Shown here piece by piece: positions 49,081-59,933 of a DNA stretch of 64,000 nt (position 1 is the first letter of the stretch; each line of letters starts with the position of its first letter). The translations under genes were made by a program, and so were the position numbers. The stretch spans positions 72,519,021 to 72,583,020 of the forward strand of contig CM034300.1 of NCBI GenBank assembly GCA_019925795.1. The letters run 5' to 3'. The notes beneath the pieces were generated by a model. The model saw only the letters and a program-made list of their open reading frames with translations, searched no databases and had not been told where the DNA came from. The stretch comes from Dendrobium chrysotoxum. Taxonomy: Eukaryota > Streptophyta > Magnoliopsida > Asparagales > Orchidaceae.

Positions 49081-50525
49081 AATGTTTGAAACTCTATATG
49101 TTTTGAAGTTCATACACTATGTGCTTTACTAACACCTATTCGATATGAAGGGGTTGCATTCTACAACCTTAATAGGTAGAGAGCAAGCTAAAAAATTAGA
49201 TAAAAATGCTTGGCTTTCAATTCTCTCCTCTCCCCTTCCCTCTTATTAATAAATTCATGTAGGCATTAAGGAAAAATAATAAGAGAGAGAGCCAAATAGA
49301 AAAACGAGAAAACTTTTTTTTTTGCCAGAGGGGAGGGGGCGCAGTGAAAAAGAGAAAACTAAATAGTAGTCTTTTGAGGGCAACTATGATTTTATGTCAA
49401 GTAGCCTTTTGAGGTGCTCACATAAAGGATGAAGAAATCATTTTTGAATATTTTCTTGCTTGCTTGTAATTATAAGCATTATGAAATAGAAAGTGAAAAT
49501 ATTAAAGAATGCATGAGTGGTGGATGGTTTCACATACAATACAAAGAGTATTTTTTAATTATTTTTATTTCATGATTGTAACTATAAACAATATGAAAAA
49601 AATAGTGACTGTTGAAAGTTTATGATTGATTGTCTATTTTCTTTGCTTGCATATAATTTTAAATAATACAAAAAGAAATGATGAAAATATTAAAAATGTA
49701 AGAGTAATGGAAAGTGCTTTGATCTCTTTCTTCTTCTTCTTCTTCTTATTTTTCATTGTCAATTTTTATTTAAGTGCTTTGATTTCTTATATCAAAATAT
49801 GAGGATCCAATTAGCTTTAAAGAATTTTAAGGATTCGAATTACCATTTATTAATAAGTTGATGGGGTGGCCACCATGGACACATTTAGAAGAATATGAGT
49901 TACAACATAGTGTAGCAAGTACAAAAGTTGAAGTTTTTGGGCAAACATGAAGACCGTGGTGAAGCATATGGTGATTGTTGTAGAGTCTATGGTGATGGTA
50001 TAGGCTAAGGAGGTCATTAAAGAAAAGAAATCTTATCAATGGTGGAAAAGTATTGGACAAATTTAGTTAACAAATGAGCAAAAGTTGCAAATCCTAAATA
50101 GATTTAATATATATTAACCTAATGATAGTTAGGATGGGAACTAATGGATGCATGTTCGAGAGTTTGTGTACCAGTGAGTGTAAGCTAGCGCACAAACTAG
50201 AAGGTATATTTATGGGTGCATAGGTTGGAAGGAGGATACACATATGGTCATGTGGGTTGGAATAACCTAGCAAAATTAGTAGGTCAATGGGCATCTCAAA
50301 GAAAGGTTCCATCTCATTGAAAGTAAAATTGTCATCTAATGAAAGCCAACAAATTGCCTCGATGTGGGATACAAGTATTTCTCTCAAAAGTTACAGTATT
50401 CACCTTATTAGATGCAATGACTTCCTAAGGTGTAATAGCAAAGGAAAATGGGTTTGTGAATTTGGTGAGTTGCACAATGAGTTAATCAACAACTTTATTA
50501 ATAATATGATGAAGAAGTTGATGAC
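49081..50525. other. No recognised gene; target of the LINE insertion at its right end
   Basis: Non-coding. From about 49800 to 50525 it has several short ORFs on both strands without known motifs. Sequence resumes at 55326 after the LINE. Confidence 0.5.
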
Positions 50526-50542
50526 TTGATGACAAGTTGGTT
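50526..50542. repeat. Left target-site duplication of LINE
   Basis: TTGATGACAAGTTGGTT, identical to 55309-55325. Confidence 0.93.
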
Positions 50543-51368
50543 TTTTTTTTCTTTTTTTTGGGGAAACCCCTCGGTGGGGGCCTACATGTTAAATCAGGGC
50601 AAAATTACAAAGTCCTTAGAGAGGACTCAAGCTCACTACTGCTCGAAAGAGCTACAAAATTAAAGTCAAATAAAAAATCTAAAAGCTCGAGTCCTCTACT
50701 AAACAAAATTATAAAAATACCTAGGAACATTCTATGGTGCACAAGAACTAGCACCCAAAAATCGTAGGAGAAACAAAAAGTGGCAAGCAGCATCAATAAC
50801 TCTTCCAGCACGAGCACCTTATCCCTCTTTGAGCTACCAATCTTTCTCCACTCCAAACGAACAGGAGCAGAATCGCAATCAACATTCAAAATCTGCAGTA
50901 AACACTTACAATCCAATAAATAAATACAAAAGAAATTAAAGATATAATCAAACCCCAACCAGTAAGGGACAGAGTACCACAGGACAACCACAGCTAAGAG
51001 CTCCATAAAAGACCCATCAAGAAGGCATTGCCAAAGACAACTAACAAAAACCTTAAAAAAATGCATCTGAAAATCTAGATTATGCATACAGCAAAGGGAA
51101 ACAGCAGTAGGCGCAACAAGGATCACAACAGGATAAAAGAGACAGAAAAAAGAATAACCCAGACACATAACAACCACGGGAAACACCGATCAAAGCACCA
51201 TTTGACGAAGATAATAACAAGGAAGCAACACAGGACTAATGACATAACAGCCCAACTAAGAAGCAGAGAACCACCCAGCAAAAGAAAAAACCACCAACAC
51301 AAAAACTACCAATCACTAAGCAACGCAGAAACACACCCAATAATCCAAAAACCAGATAAACAGACGAA

Positions 51369-52343
51369 TTAACCAGAAACATACGGGATGTCCATAGCAT
51401 CCAAATGCAGTAAACCGCGAAGAGGAATCGGCACAAAGACACCAGAGACATCAGTAAAATAAGTAAGCTGGCAACCCCACTGGGCAAGCCACTCAGCACA
51501 CTCATTACCAGCTTTACTAATATGTTGGATAGTGCAGTTAAGAGGCAACATCAGTTTTTTAATATCCCTAATGATGTAAAAAAGATCAGCATTGCAAATA
51601 GTATCCCCTTCCGCCAAAAAAGTGCTAAAATTAAATTCAGAATTGACCTCAATAATCAGGTTGGTTAAGTAAAGGGAAGCACATAAATTAATACCATACA
51701 GGATAGCATTAGTAATAGCAGCAGATCTATTCCCCAGATTAATCGGACCAGCAAAAGCACAAATCAGATGGCCAAAATAGTCACGGATAACACCACCACA
51801 ACCACCCAGAGAAACAGAGCAAATACCCCCAACATTCAGTTTAAAGAAATCCTTAGGAGGTTTGGACCAGTAAATTTTGCAAACATTTTTGAAAGGAGAA
51901 TCACAATGCAAAGCTAAACCAAGCATAGAGACAACATAATAGCAATTGTTGAAATGTTTGTGAGTTATTAACTTAGCAGCTATCAAACCATTGAGTTTAT
52001 CTTTTACCCTTTGAATGATAGAAGTATGACTCATCTTAACATTATTAAAAATCGAATTATTCCTTTCCAACCAAATAAACCAAAGAGTAAGACAAGGAAT
52101 AATATTACGAATATGCCCTTTAGCATTAATAAACCAAGCATTAAGCAATGATCTAAGGGAAATTTTGCCATGAAAAAAATTGAGCTTAAATAAGTCATCA
52201 AAATAAATCCAAGTACGAGCAGCCGAAGGACTAGAGATGAAAACATGATGCAAACACTCCAAATGATAACAACATTGACATTTAGAAGCCAGACTAAAAC
52301 CTTTTTTGATGAGGTTATCCGCAGTAGGTAAAAATTTATGCAA
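51369..52343 (-). pseudogene. LINE RNase H domain and upstream zinc-binding region
   Basis: A 324-codon open stretch, shifted relative to the zf-RVT part just upstream (frameshift near 52345). It starts HKFLPTADNLIKKG with Cys/His-rich CQCCYHLECLHHVF (zf-RVT tail). From FFKLNVGG to CGGVIRDYFGHLICAF and NECAEWLAQWG it has the fold signature of the plant LINE RNase H (RVT_3). Catalytic residues look lost: the usual KLNxDG is KLNVGG, the usual AE before the A..GL helix is SAAITNAILYGI, and the ESDS-like position reads VNSE. Confidence 0.85.
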
Positions 52344-52935
52344 AAGTCTCTAAATGAAAACCAAAATAGTCGTAGGAATACTCCTCTGCCAAAATACTCT
52401 TAAAAATATCATCACAACAATTTCTCTTATGAAAGGAATGCCAAGCCTCCTTCACATGGAAGTTACCATTACTAGAGAAATCACATAAGATAAGATCTTT
52501 AGAGTCAGTATTCAAAGGCAGCCTACATATTTGGCTAGCAATACATTCAGGTAGCACATTAGAGAGCTTGGCATAATCCCAAGAATTATTATTGAAAAAG
52601 AAATTAACCTTAGTAGAGGCAGTGGAAGAAGTATTTAAAATAGAGTCAATTGAGTGCTTACCAAACCACCGGTCCTGCCAAAAGGACAGATTTCCTTCAC
52701 CAAGCCCCCAAGAAATGAAGGGCTCAACTTCCCACTTAATTTTACAAAGCTTTTTCCACAATTTGGAGTCATGTTGTTTAACACTATAAATAGTAGGATG
52801 CATACCAGCACAATATTTCGAAAGCATAAAGTTAGCCCAAAGACTATCTTTGGAACGAAGTTTAAACCAAAGTTTAAAAGCAAAAGCCTTAGAGATATCA
52901 TAAAAATTTTTACACCCAAGCCCACCTTCCTCCAC
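52336..52935 (-). pseudogene. LINE zf-RVT region
   Basis: Reads EEGGLGCKNFYDISKAFAFK and SWGLGEGNLSFWQDRWFG, the standard sequence between RT and zf-RVT of plant LINEs. It is in the same frame as the RT upstream, separated by one TGA (52954-52956) at the conserved Trp of HWxSW. Confidence 0.88.
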
Positions 52936-52953
52936 AACCCCACAACAGTTCTC

Positions 52954-54089
52954 TCAAGAGGCCCAATGAATTTTAGAAGAAGAGGAAGAGCCACTCCAAA
53001 AGAACTTATTAATAATTTTATGGATCTTATCACACACAGCACGGGTAGGAAAAATGGTTTGAAAAATGTAAACAGGTAAAGCACATAAAATACTTTTAAT
53101 AAGAGTAATCCGGCCCCTAAAACTAAGAAAATTGGAGTCCCAAAACAGCAGCTTGTTGTAAAACGAATTAATAAGATCCTCAAACAAAAAAGAATTACGT
53201 CTCCCCTCAAAGAGAGGAACACCCAGATACTTAATGGGAAGATGAGCTTGAGGAAAACCAGTGACATTATTAAGGATACCAATACGATCATTAGAAAGAT
53301 GCTTAGAAGCAATAAAGCAACTTTTATTTTTATTAAAGGTCACTCCACTACTCCTTTCAAACTTAGACAAAAATATCATAAGTTTTTGGATATTGTTCCT
53401 AGAAGCATTAGTAAAAATAATAAAGTCATCAGCAAAACACAGATGAGATAAAGGAGAACCACCCCTAGTTTTAAAATACAGCTGAGGATTATCATCAAAC
53501 AAATTGGTAAGACCCCTAGAAAGAAATTCAGCAGCTATAATGAAGAGAGCAGGAGATATAGGGTCTCCTTGTCTAATACCATGAGAATTTTTAAAGAAAC
53601 CATGAGAAGAACCATTAATAATAATAGAAAAGAAAACATTCTCAATACAGCTTTTAATAAGATTAATGAAAAAAGGATTAAAACCAAAAGCATCCAACAT
53701 AAGGTAAATAAAGTTCCAATTAATATTATCATAAGCCTTGGCAATATCAAGTTTAACAATTAAATTGCCACCTCTAGTCTTCACCTCCAAATCATGGCAA
53801 AATTCCTGAGCTAATAAAATATTATCCGTTATGGCCCTACCTTTCACAAAACCCATTTGATTATGAGAAATAATTTTAGGAAGAATAGGGACAAGACGAT
53901 TCATAATAATTTTAGAAATCAACTTATTAAAGAAAGAGCAAAGACTAATGGGTCTAAAATCATTTCAATTGTTAACAACACTATGTTTAGGAAAGAGAAT
54001 GATCGAGGTAGAAGTAAAAAATTTAGGCATAGGATTACCAGCAAAAAAATTAATAACAGCAGAAAAATATCATTGTTAATAATATCCTA
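52954..54089 (-). pseudogene. LINE reverse transcriptase
   Basis: Open for 322 codons (53922-52954) after a TGA at 53965-53967. Motifs: FRPISLCSFFNKLISKI, GFVKGRAITDNILLAQE, KLDIAKAYDNINW (first catalytic Asp), GIRQGDPISPALFI, HLCFADDFIIF (catalytic FADD), KYLGVPLF. Family role: target-primed reverse transcription. The core motifs are intact, but nonsense codons and a one-base frameshift near 54070 prevent translation. Confidence 0.95.
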
Positions 54090-54662
54090 AGATTTTTGAA
54101 AAAAAAGAGTAGTAAAACCATCAGTGCCAGCCACAGCGCTACTATTCATATCAAAAAGCATATCTTTCACCTCCTCAAAAGAGGGAGGTTTAGTAAGCTC
54201 AAAGTTATCCTCATAAGAAATAAGAGAGGGAATGAAAGCATGATTAATAGTAGCATGAATGAAATTTTTATTGAAACAAGAAGAAAAATGATGAATAGCT
54301 GAATTAATAATTTCCCTGGCATTATCAGTAGAAGAGCCATCCTCCCTACTAATGGAATTCACCATGTTTTTAGCTCTTTTTCTTTTCACCAATGCATGAA
54401 AGTATTTGGTATTGTTGTCACCTTCCACCAAATATTTAGTAGCAGCTTTTTGTTTCCAAAACATTTCTTCTTGAGCTTGAAATCTAAAGAGATCCTCTTT
54501 AGCTTTTTTTAACTTAGAAAAGTTATCAGGAGAAGGATCCTCTTAATAAGACACCTCAAGAGAATTGACATAATGTTCAGAGGTCACAAGATTCTCAAAA
54601 ATATTTTTAAAAACATGATGATTCCACCAATTAAGCACTTGTTTCAGTCTTTTCAATTTGAA

Positions 54663-55308
54663 CTAAAGTCTTTTCATACCCGAAATAGAATTATCAGGAT
54701 GTAAAGGAGCATGCCAGTTACTCTTAACAACATCCAAAAAGGAATCATTAAGAATCCACATATTTTGAAATCTAAATTGAGATATACCATTGGGAGATCT
54801 AGTCTTAATTTTAATAAGGAGAGGAGAGTGGTCAGACAAAGTTCTACTCAAGTGTTGAACTTCAATAATATTCAAAGAATTAAGCCACGAATCATTAAAA
54901 AGCACCCGATCTAATCTTTGTCATAAATGACCCCTATTCCAAGTAAACTTGTCACCAGTAAAGCCAATATCAATTAAATTGCAAGAAAATGTCATATTAT
55001 TAAAGTCATCCATAGAACGGGCAGAGGGAGGAGATCCACCCACCCGCTCAGAAGGGTTTGAAATAGCATTGAAATCGCCACCCACAATCCAAGGAAGAGA
55101 ACAAATTTATTGAAAATCAATAATTTGCTCCCAAAGGACCTTACGCATATAAAGGGAAGAGGCTGCATAAACAAAAGATGTACAACATTAAAAATTAAAA
55201 GCTTCAATTTGACAATGTAAAACTTGAGGAAAGTCAGCAATAATATCAATTCTAATAGGATCTTTCCAAAGCACCCAGACTTTGTTAGCAACATTGTTAG
55301 TAGCATGT
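54663..55308 (-). pseudogene. LINE endonuclease, C-terminal part
   Basis: In one frame, with stops at 55188, 55107 and 54921: LPWIVGGDFNAISNPSE, FTWNRGHL, RLDRVLFNDSW, LSRTLSDHSPLL. These are the DFN and SDH motifs of the APE-type endonuclease. The N-terminal catalytic half is missing at the truncation point. Confidence 0.9.
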
Positions 55309-55325
55309 TTGATGACAAGTTGGTT
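55309..55325. repeat. Right target-site duplication of LINE
   Basis: TTGATGACAAGTTGGTT, identical to 50526-50542. Confidence 0.93.
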
Positions 55326-55839
55326 GATTACTTACTGATGAGGTGGTAGATGACTATAGGCTGAGGAAGATGATGATGCCGACTCATTAATGGCAATATG
55401 ACAAACATGTCAAATGGTAATGAGGAATCCATTGAGTGAAGACCACTTTAACTTTCAAAGTTTAGCACTGAGGCTCACTCACAAGTTTTTAAGGGGTTAC
55501 ATCTAAGAAATATAAGTTCCATTATAAAAGAAGTTCATCGCTTCCCTACCACCTTATAAAAAAATGGCTAAGGATATGTTATTAGGTGGAGAACCTAGCA
55601 AAGGCTATGAAGATGACTATAAGTGCACACATTAAAAGAAAGGGGAAAACTGGCAAGAAAAATGACTCCTTTTGGTGTTATGACATAATGTGCCAAGAAG
55701 TTAGCAGAGGTGTAAAGAGATGTCAACAGGATGACTTGAAGTTGGTCTCAATAGGACAACATAATGGCATGGTGGCTAGGATGTCAATATGTCAAGATTA
55801 GATGTTGAAAGAAATCACCAAATGGACAAGGTGTGAGAT
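55326..55839. other. Right flank of LINE insertion, no recognised gene
   Basis: Continuation of the sequence interrupted at 50542. A 71-codon ORF (55586-55801, +) has no known motif. Confidence 0.5.
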
Positions 55840-56814
55840 AGCCACAAACATATCATGGCAATGCAAATAGATGTGCAATCATGTGGAAACATGCCAAGAG
55901 GCGTTAAGCACAAACGATTGAGCATGATTGTGACCAAACCATCTAAGGCGACTCTCTCCAATCTTATTTGCCACTGGAGCAACTCCAACCTTTTCACGTA
56001 TATGCTCGTTTCACATTCTATCTCTAAGAGTAAAACTACTCATCCACCTAAGCATCCACATCTCTGCAACACTTAATTGTATGCTTCGCTTTTAATGGCC
56101 AACATTATGCGCCATAAAGCATTACAGGTCTAACCACAATCTTATAAGATTTTCTCTTAAATTTGAGAGGTAATTTTCTATCACACAATAGGCCCAATGC
56201 ATTCCTCCACTTCAACCATCCAACTTGAATATCCCCATCGATTTCACCATCACTCTAGACAATAGACCCGAGATATCTAAAATGTGTGCTCTTATTAATG
56301 ACTTAATCGCCCAAAGTTACAACCCCTCATTAGATCTTTTACTACTAAAATTAAACTACATATATTCGATTTTAAATCTACTCAAACGAAAATATTTAAG
56401 CTCTAAGATTAACCTCCATAATTCAAGTTTACCTTCAACTCCATCTCTAATCTTATCAGCAAAAAGCATACACCAGGGTACATCCTCATGCAAATGTCTT
56501 GTAAGAACATCCATGAGTAAAGCAAAAAGATATGGGCTTAAAGTTGATCCTTGATGTAATCCAACTAAAATAGGAAATTACTTAGTTCAACCTCCTTGTA
56601 TTTGAACACAAGTAACAACTCGTGCATATATATCCTTAACAACTTGAGTATAAGCATTATTAACCCCTTTCTTTTCTAAAATAATCCATAACACTTCTCT
56701 TGGAACTTTATAATTAGCCTTTTATAAATCAATAAATATCACATGTAAATCCTCCTTATTCTCCCTATGGTTCTCCATCAAACCTCTCAATAAGTGTATA
56801 GCTTTCATAGTACA
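55840..56814 (-). pseudogene. RTE-type LINE, C-terminal part of RT
   Basis: Broken frames read TMKAIHLLRGLMENHRENKE, DLHVIFIDL, VPREVLWIILEKKGVNNAY, GLHQGSTLSPYLFALLMDVL, CMLFADKI, RLSRFKIEYM, VGWLKWRNALGLLCDRKLPL, VVRPVMLYGA, SVAEMWMLRWM, ESRLRWFGH. These are the signature of plant RTE-class LINEs. The second Asp of FADD is Lys followed by a deletion, so it is inactive. The element is interrupted upstream by the LTR at 56815-58986 and resumes at 58987. Confidence 0.9.
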
Positions 56815-58563
56815 TGTCACGGCCCAAGATCTAAAGGAAGAATTCTTTCTTTTTTCTTTTATTAGACAATAACCAAAGCTATTTAACATCATATATAGGT
56901 AATAAACAACAGAAACAAATGCTATAACTCCAAATATCAATGTATATCTATATTCATTACTCCAAAATTATATGCACTACTCACGAATCAGATAATCATA
57001 TCATGTCTCTCCAAATTCTGAGTATAAAAGAATAACTAAAACAAACGAAAATGAACTTGAGGGATCCTGATCAATCTCACGCTCCAACTCCCTTGCTCTA
57101 ACATGGAACTATTTAAACCATATATAATGAGCTAAACAGCCCAACAGGTCACACTAAAATCCTATAACTGAATTCAAAGCACGATAAAGAAGCAATATGC
57201 ATGTCATCAGTCAATTCATAATAATAGCAATCATATAATCAAGAATTAATGCATAAATAATAAAACTCATATTGAGTAGCAGTAAAATCTATAAATGGTA
57301 AAATAGTATGATACAGAAGTCAGTAAATCAGTATAATGAAGGAATCAGTAAACCAGTATGTGTGTCAAATCAATAAAACAATCGTATCAATATTATCAAT
57401 CAGTATAGCATACATATAAAACGGTAAAAACCAAAGCATCGGTAAAGAACTATCATACTCAAATCAATATAGTAAAATCTTATAATGATGTACACATACT
57501 AGCCAGTGAGTCTATATTAGTGTCATATCAGTATCTTAATTACATGCTTAGTATATTATATGCTCAGTATGTTACATGCTCAATATTAATAATCACTACA
57601 GTCAATTAATAATAATAACAATGAATCAATAGTAATATCAGTAACAGTATCAATGTCTGTATCGGTACTAGTAAATTCAATGACAGTAACAGTAAATTAA
57701 TCAATGTTATAATAGTAAATCTATACAGTAACAATAAATATGTAACATGTATTTCAGTAGTCACACTAAACAAGTAAGAAGTCCTGGCTATCACAGTATT
57801 TTTTCAGTATCGTATTTGTATCAATAAATCATTGGATTAGTAAATAGAGTTGTCATTATTTGCCCGTCGGTAAAGTAATTTCTCCTTATAACTCCCAATT
57901 GTTGCTCTGAAATCTTTATATTGTTGTATCGGATAACATCAAGCCATAATATTTAAAGGAAAGTATGTTGGCCCATCATACTGTACAGGTCAATCAATTT
58001 TCAACCAACGAGTTAACTAGTCTTTACTTATCTTCCACACATATTCCAATAAAAATAATAATGACAAGTTATTACTCAATCACATAATTGTATTCATTCT
58101 CAATGCTTGTATTATAGTATGCTTAAATAAAATACATGCCGAGTAAAAATGCTTAGTTTCAAAACATAAACAAATTACTAATGATTGTGCAAAATATCAT
58201 TTCAAGACTTTAATCGTACTAAAGCATTATTTTTTAAAGTCCGAATTATTTTCTATTAAATTAAAACATCACAAATTCTAAAATACCTAGAAAAAATTTT
58301 TCAAAAAATTACTCAAATCGTTCATAATCTCAATCTCAAAATAATATAAAAAATTATGCAGTAAAAATTTTACCAATGAAAAAATTATTCACGTTTTTCA
58401 ATAAGTAAAATAAAATTTTAATCGGAGAAATCACAAAAACATCGAATATTTGAAAACAGATATAGGCATAATGTGACCTACATCAATCCGGATAACTTTC
58501 TCAACTGGCCTGACAGCCAAAAATAACCTGAAGCAGCTCAAATTGGTGTTTCTCTTTCTAAAA

Positions 58564-58611
<48 letters not shown>

Positions 58612-58986
58612 TGCTTCGATCGATTAAATGAACGAAATAATGGATTTTAAAATATACCAAAATGAAAATAATGGCCTAACGCTGCAACGCTAGTTCATTT
58701 TTCCAATATACAAAGACTGGAGCGTTGCAATATCACTATTTGATATTTAGTATTGTAGCAACGTTGAGGCCCTCGGACACGCATCGTTGAGGCACTCAAA
58801 TAGTAATATTTTTTAGATTTTATCAAAATTTACTCCAAACTCTTAGGACTAATTCTAAAACATATACAACCATTTTAAAGCATTAAAAGGCTTTCAAACA
58901 CGTGCAATCAAGTCCAAAACACAAAATTCTAGAACTTACCTTTTTAAATTTCAAATGTTTATTTTTTATATTTTTAAGCTGTTACA
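56815..58986 (-). mobile_element. Solo Gypsy-type LTR inserted in the RTE LINE
   Basis: About 2.17 kb. On the - strand it starts TGTAACAGC and ends GGGCCGTGACA, both typical of plant Gypsy LTRs. It is flanked by TACA (56811-56814 and 58987-58990). Removing it and one TACA restores the LINE frame ...GFMLGRC-TMKAIHLL.... It has no internal region, so it is a solo LTR. It includes a (CT)21 run (58567-58608) and the GCAACGC-rich block at 58676-58800. Confidence 0.88.
58567..58608. repeat. (CT)n microsatellite
   Basis: 21 CT units. Confidence 0.97.
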
Positions 58987-59340
58987 TACACCTACCCAAC
59001 ATGAATCCAAATTGATTATGAGAAACATTAATATCACATTATAACCTATGCTTAATAACTATCTCCCAAAATTTTAAAAATGACATGTTAACTTAATTCC
59101 TCTAATAATTATGAGTGCATCACTTTTATTCTTAGAAATAAGAATGATCACACTCCACTCATCTAAAATCTTTTTAATCTTCAAAATAATATTGAGAATA
59201 TTTCATAAGCCAAAAAATTCCTTCATCTTCTAGAAATTTCCACAATCTAACAATTTTTCCACACTTCATTTTCTTTAAAACCTCTCTAACTTCGATTTTA
59301 CTAATACACCGATAAAAACAAAATTTTATATTTTCATTTA
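58987..59340 (-). pseudogene. RTE-type LINE, N-terminal part of RT
   Basis: Frames read ISKIEVREVLKKMKCGKIV (about 59313-59257), ILDEWSVIILISKNKSD (about 59170-59115), KFWEIVIKHRL (about 59075-59045) and NVSHNQFGFMLGRC (about 59030-58989). They match the standard order upstream of TMEAIYLL in RTE elements. Several frameshifts and stops are present. Confidence 0.85.
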
Positions 59341-59933
59341 AGATGCTAAGATCACTAAGTCAATCTTATTCTCATAATCTTCATGACATAAAAATAACAT
59401 ACATAAAATAAAACACTGTAAATTGATCTCATACATAGAACTATGTATGATTGCACAAATCAAATATAATTTAGAATCGAATCCCATTAACTTGGAACGA
59501 GACATTCTCAAAGCAAATCAATTTCTATAGCAATGAATCAAAATTCAAACAAATTTAGAGCAATTCTGAAAGCAAATCACGAGCCACATTCCACATTCTC
59601 ATGCTAGCTTATGTTCAACAAATGCTTTCAAGTCTAGAGAATTCATCTTTTTCACTAACAGAAGAAACAATTCCTTCAAAAAAATTTTCCAATGCCTCAA
59701 CATTAAATAATGAACTAGTTACATACAGCAAGGAAACGTTTCTTTTAGCCCAGCATTCATTTCCAACTTTTTGGGATCAACCAAAACACAGCTAGCATTG
59801 ATCTACCTGAACTTGATGAACAAGCCACATCTCCCAAAGTCCTGTGGATAATTTTTTTTCTTGCAGCGAATTCGCAAAGCAAGAACCAACTCTATAGAAG
59901 CTACAAAAAATCTTTTGATGTTGGAACAGATAT
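59341..59933. other. 3' flank / 3' UTR of the kinase gene
   Basis: No coding motif. The first ~100-300 bases left of 59934 are probably the kinase 3' UTR. No clear poly-A signal was chosen. Confidence 0.4.

Larger units (their letters stand above)
50543..55308 (-). mobile_element. 5'-truncated L1-type LINE with target-site duplication
   Basis: About 4.77 kb on the - strand, flanked by a perfect 17-bp repeat. The poly-T at 50541-50560 is its poly-A tail. Order in element sense: end of the APE endonuclease (55308-54663), linker (54662-54090), reverse transcriptase (54089-52957), zf-RVT region (52953-52336), RNase H (52343-51369), 3' UTR (51368-50543). ORF1 and the endonuclease start are missing, as expected for 5'-truncated insertion. 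The coding part has many stops and at least two frameshifts, so it is dead. Confidence 0.93.

Noticed and set aside
50605..51505. 193- and 89-codon ORFs on the - strand
   Set aside because: They lie in the LINE 3' UTR, downstream of RNase H, and translate to low-complexity hydrophobic sequence.
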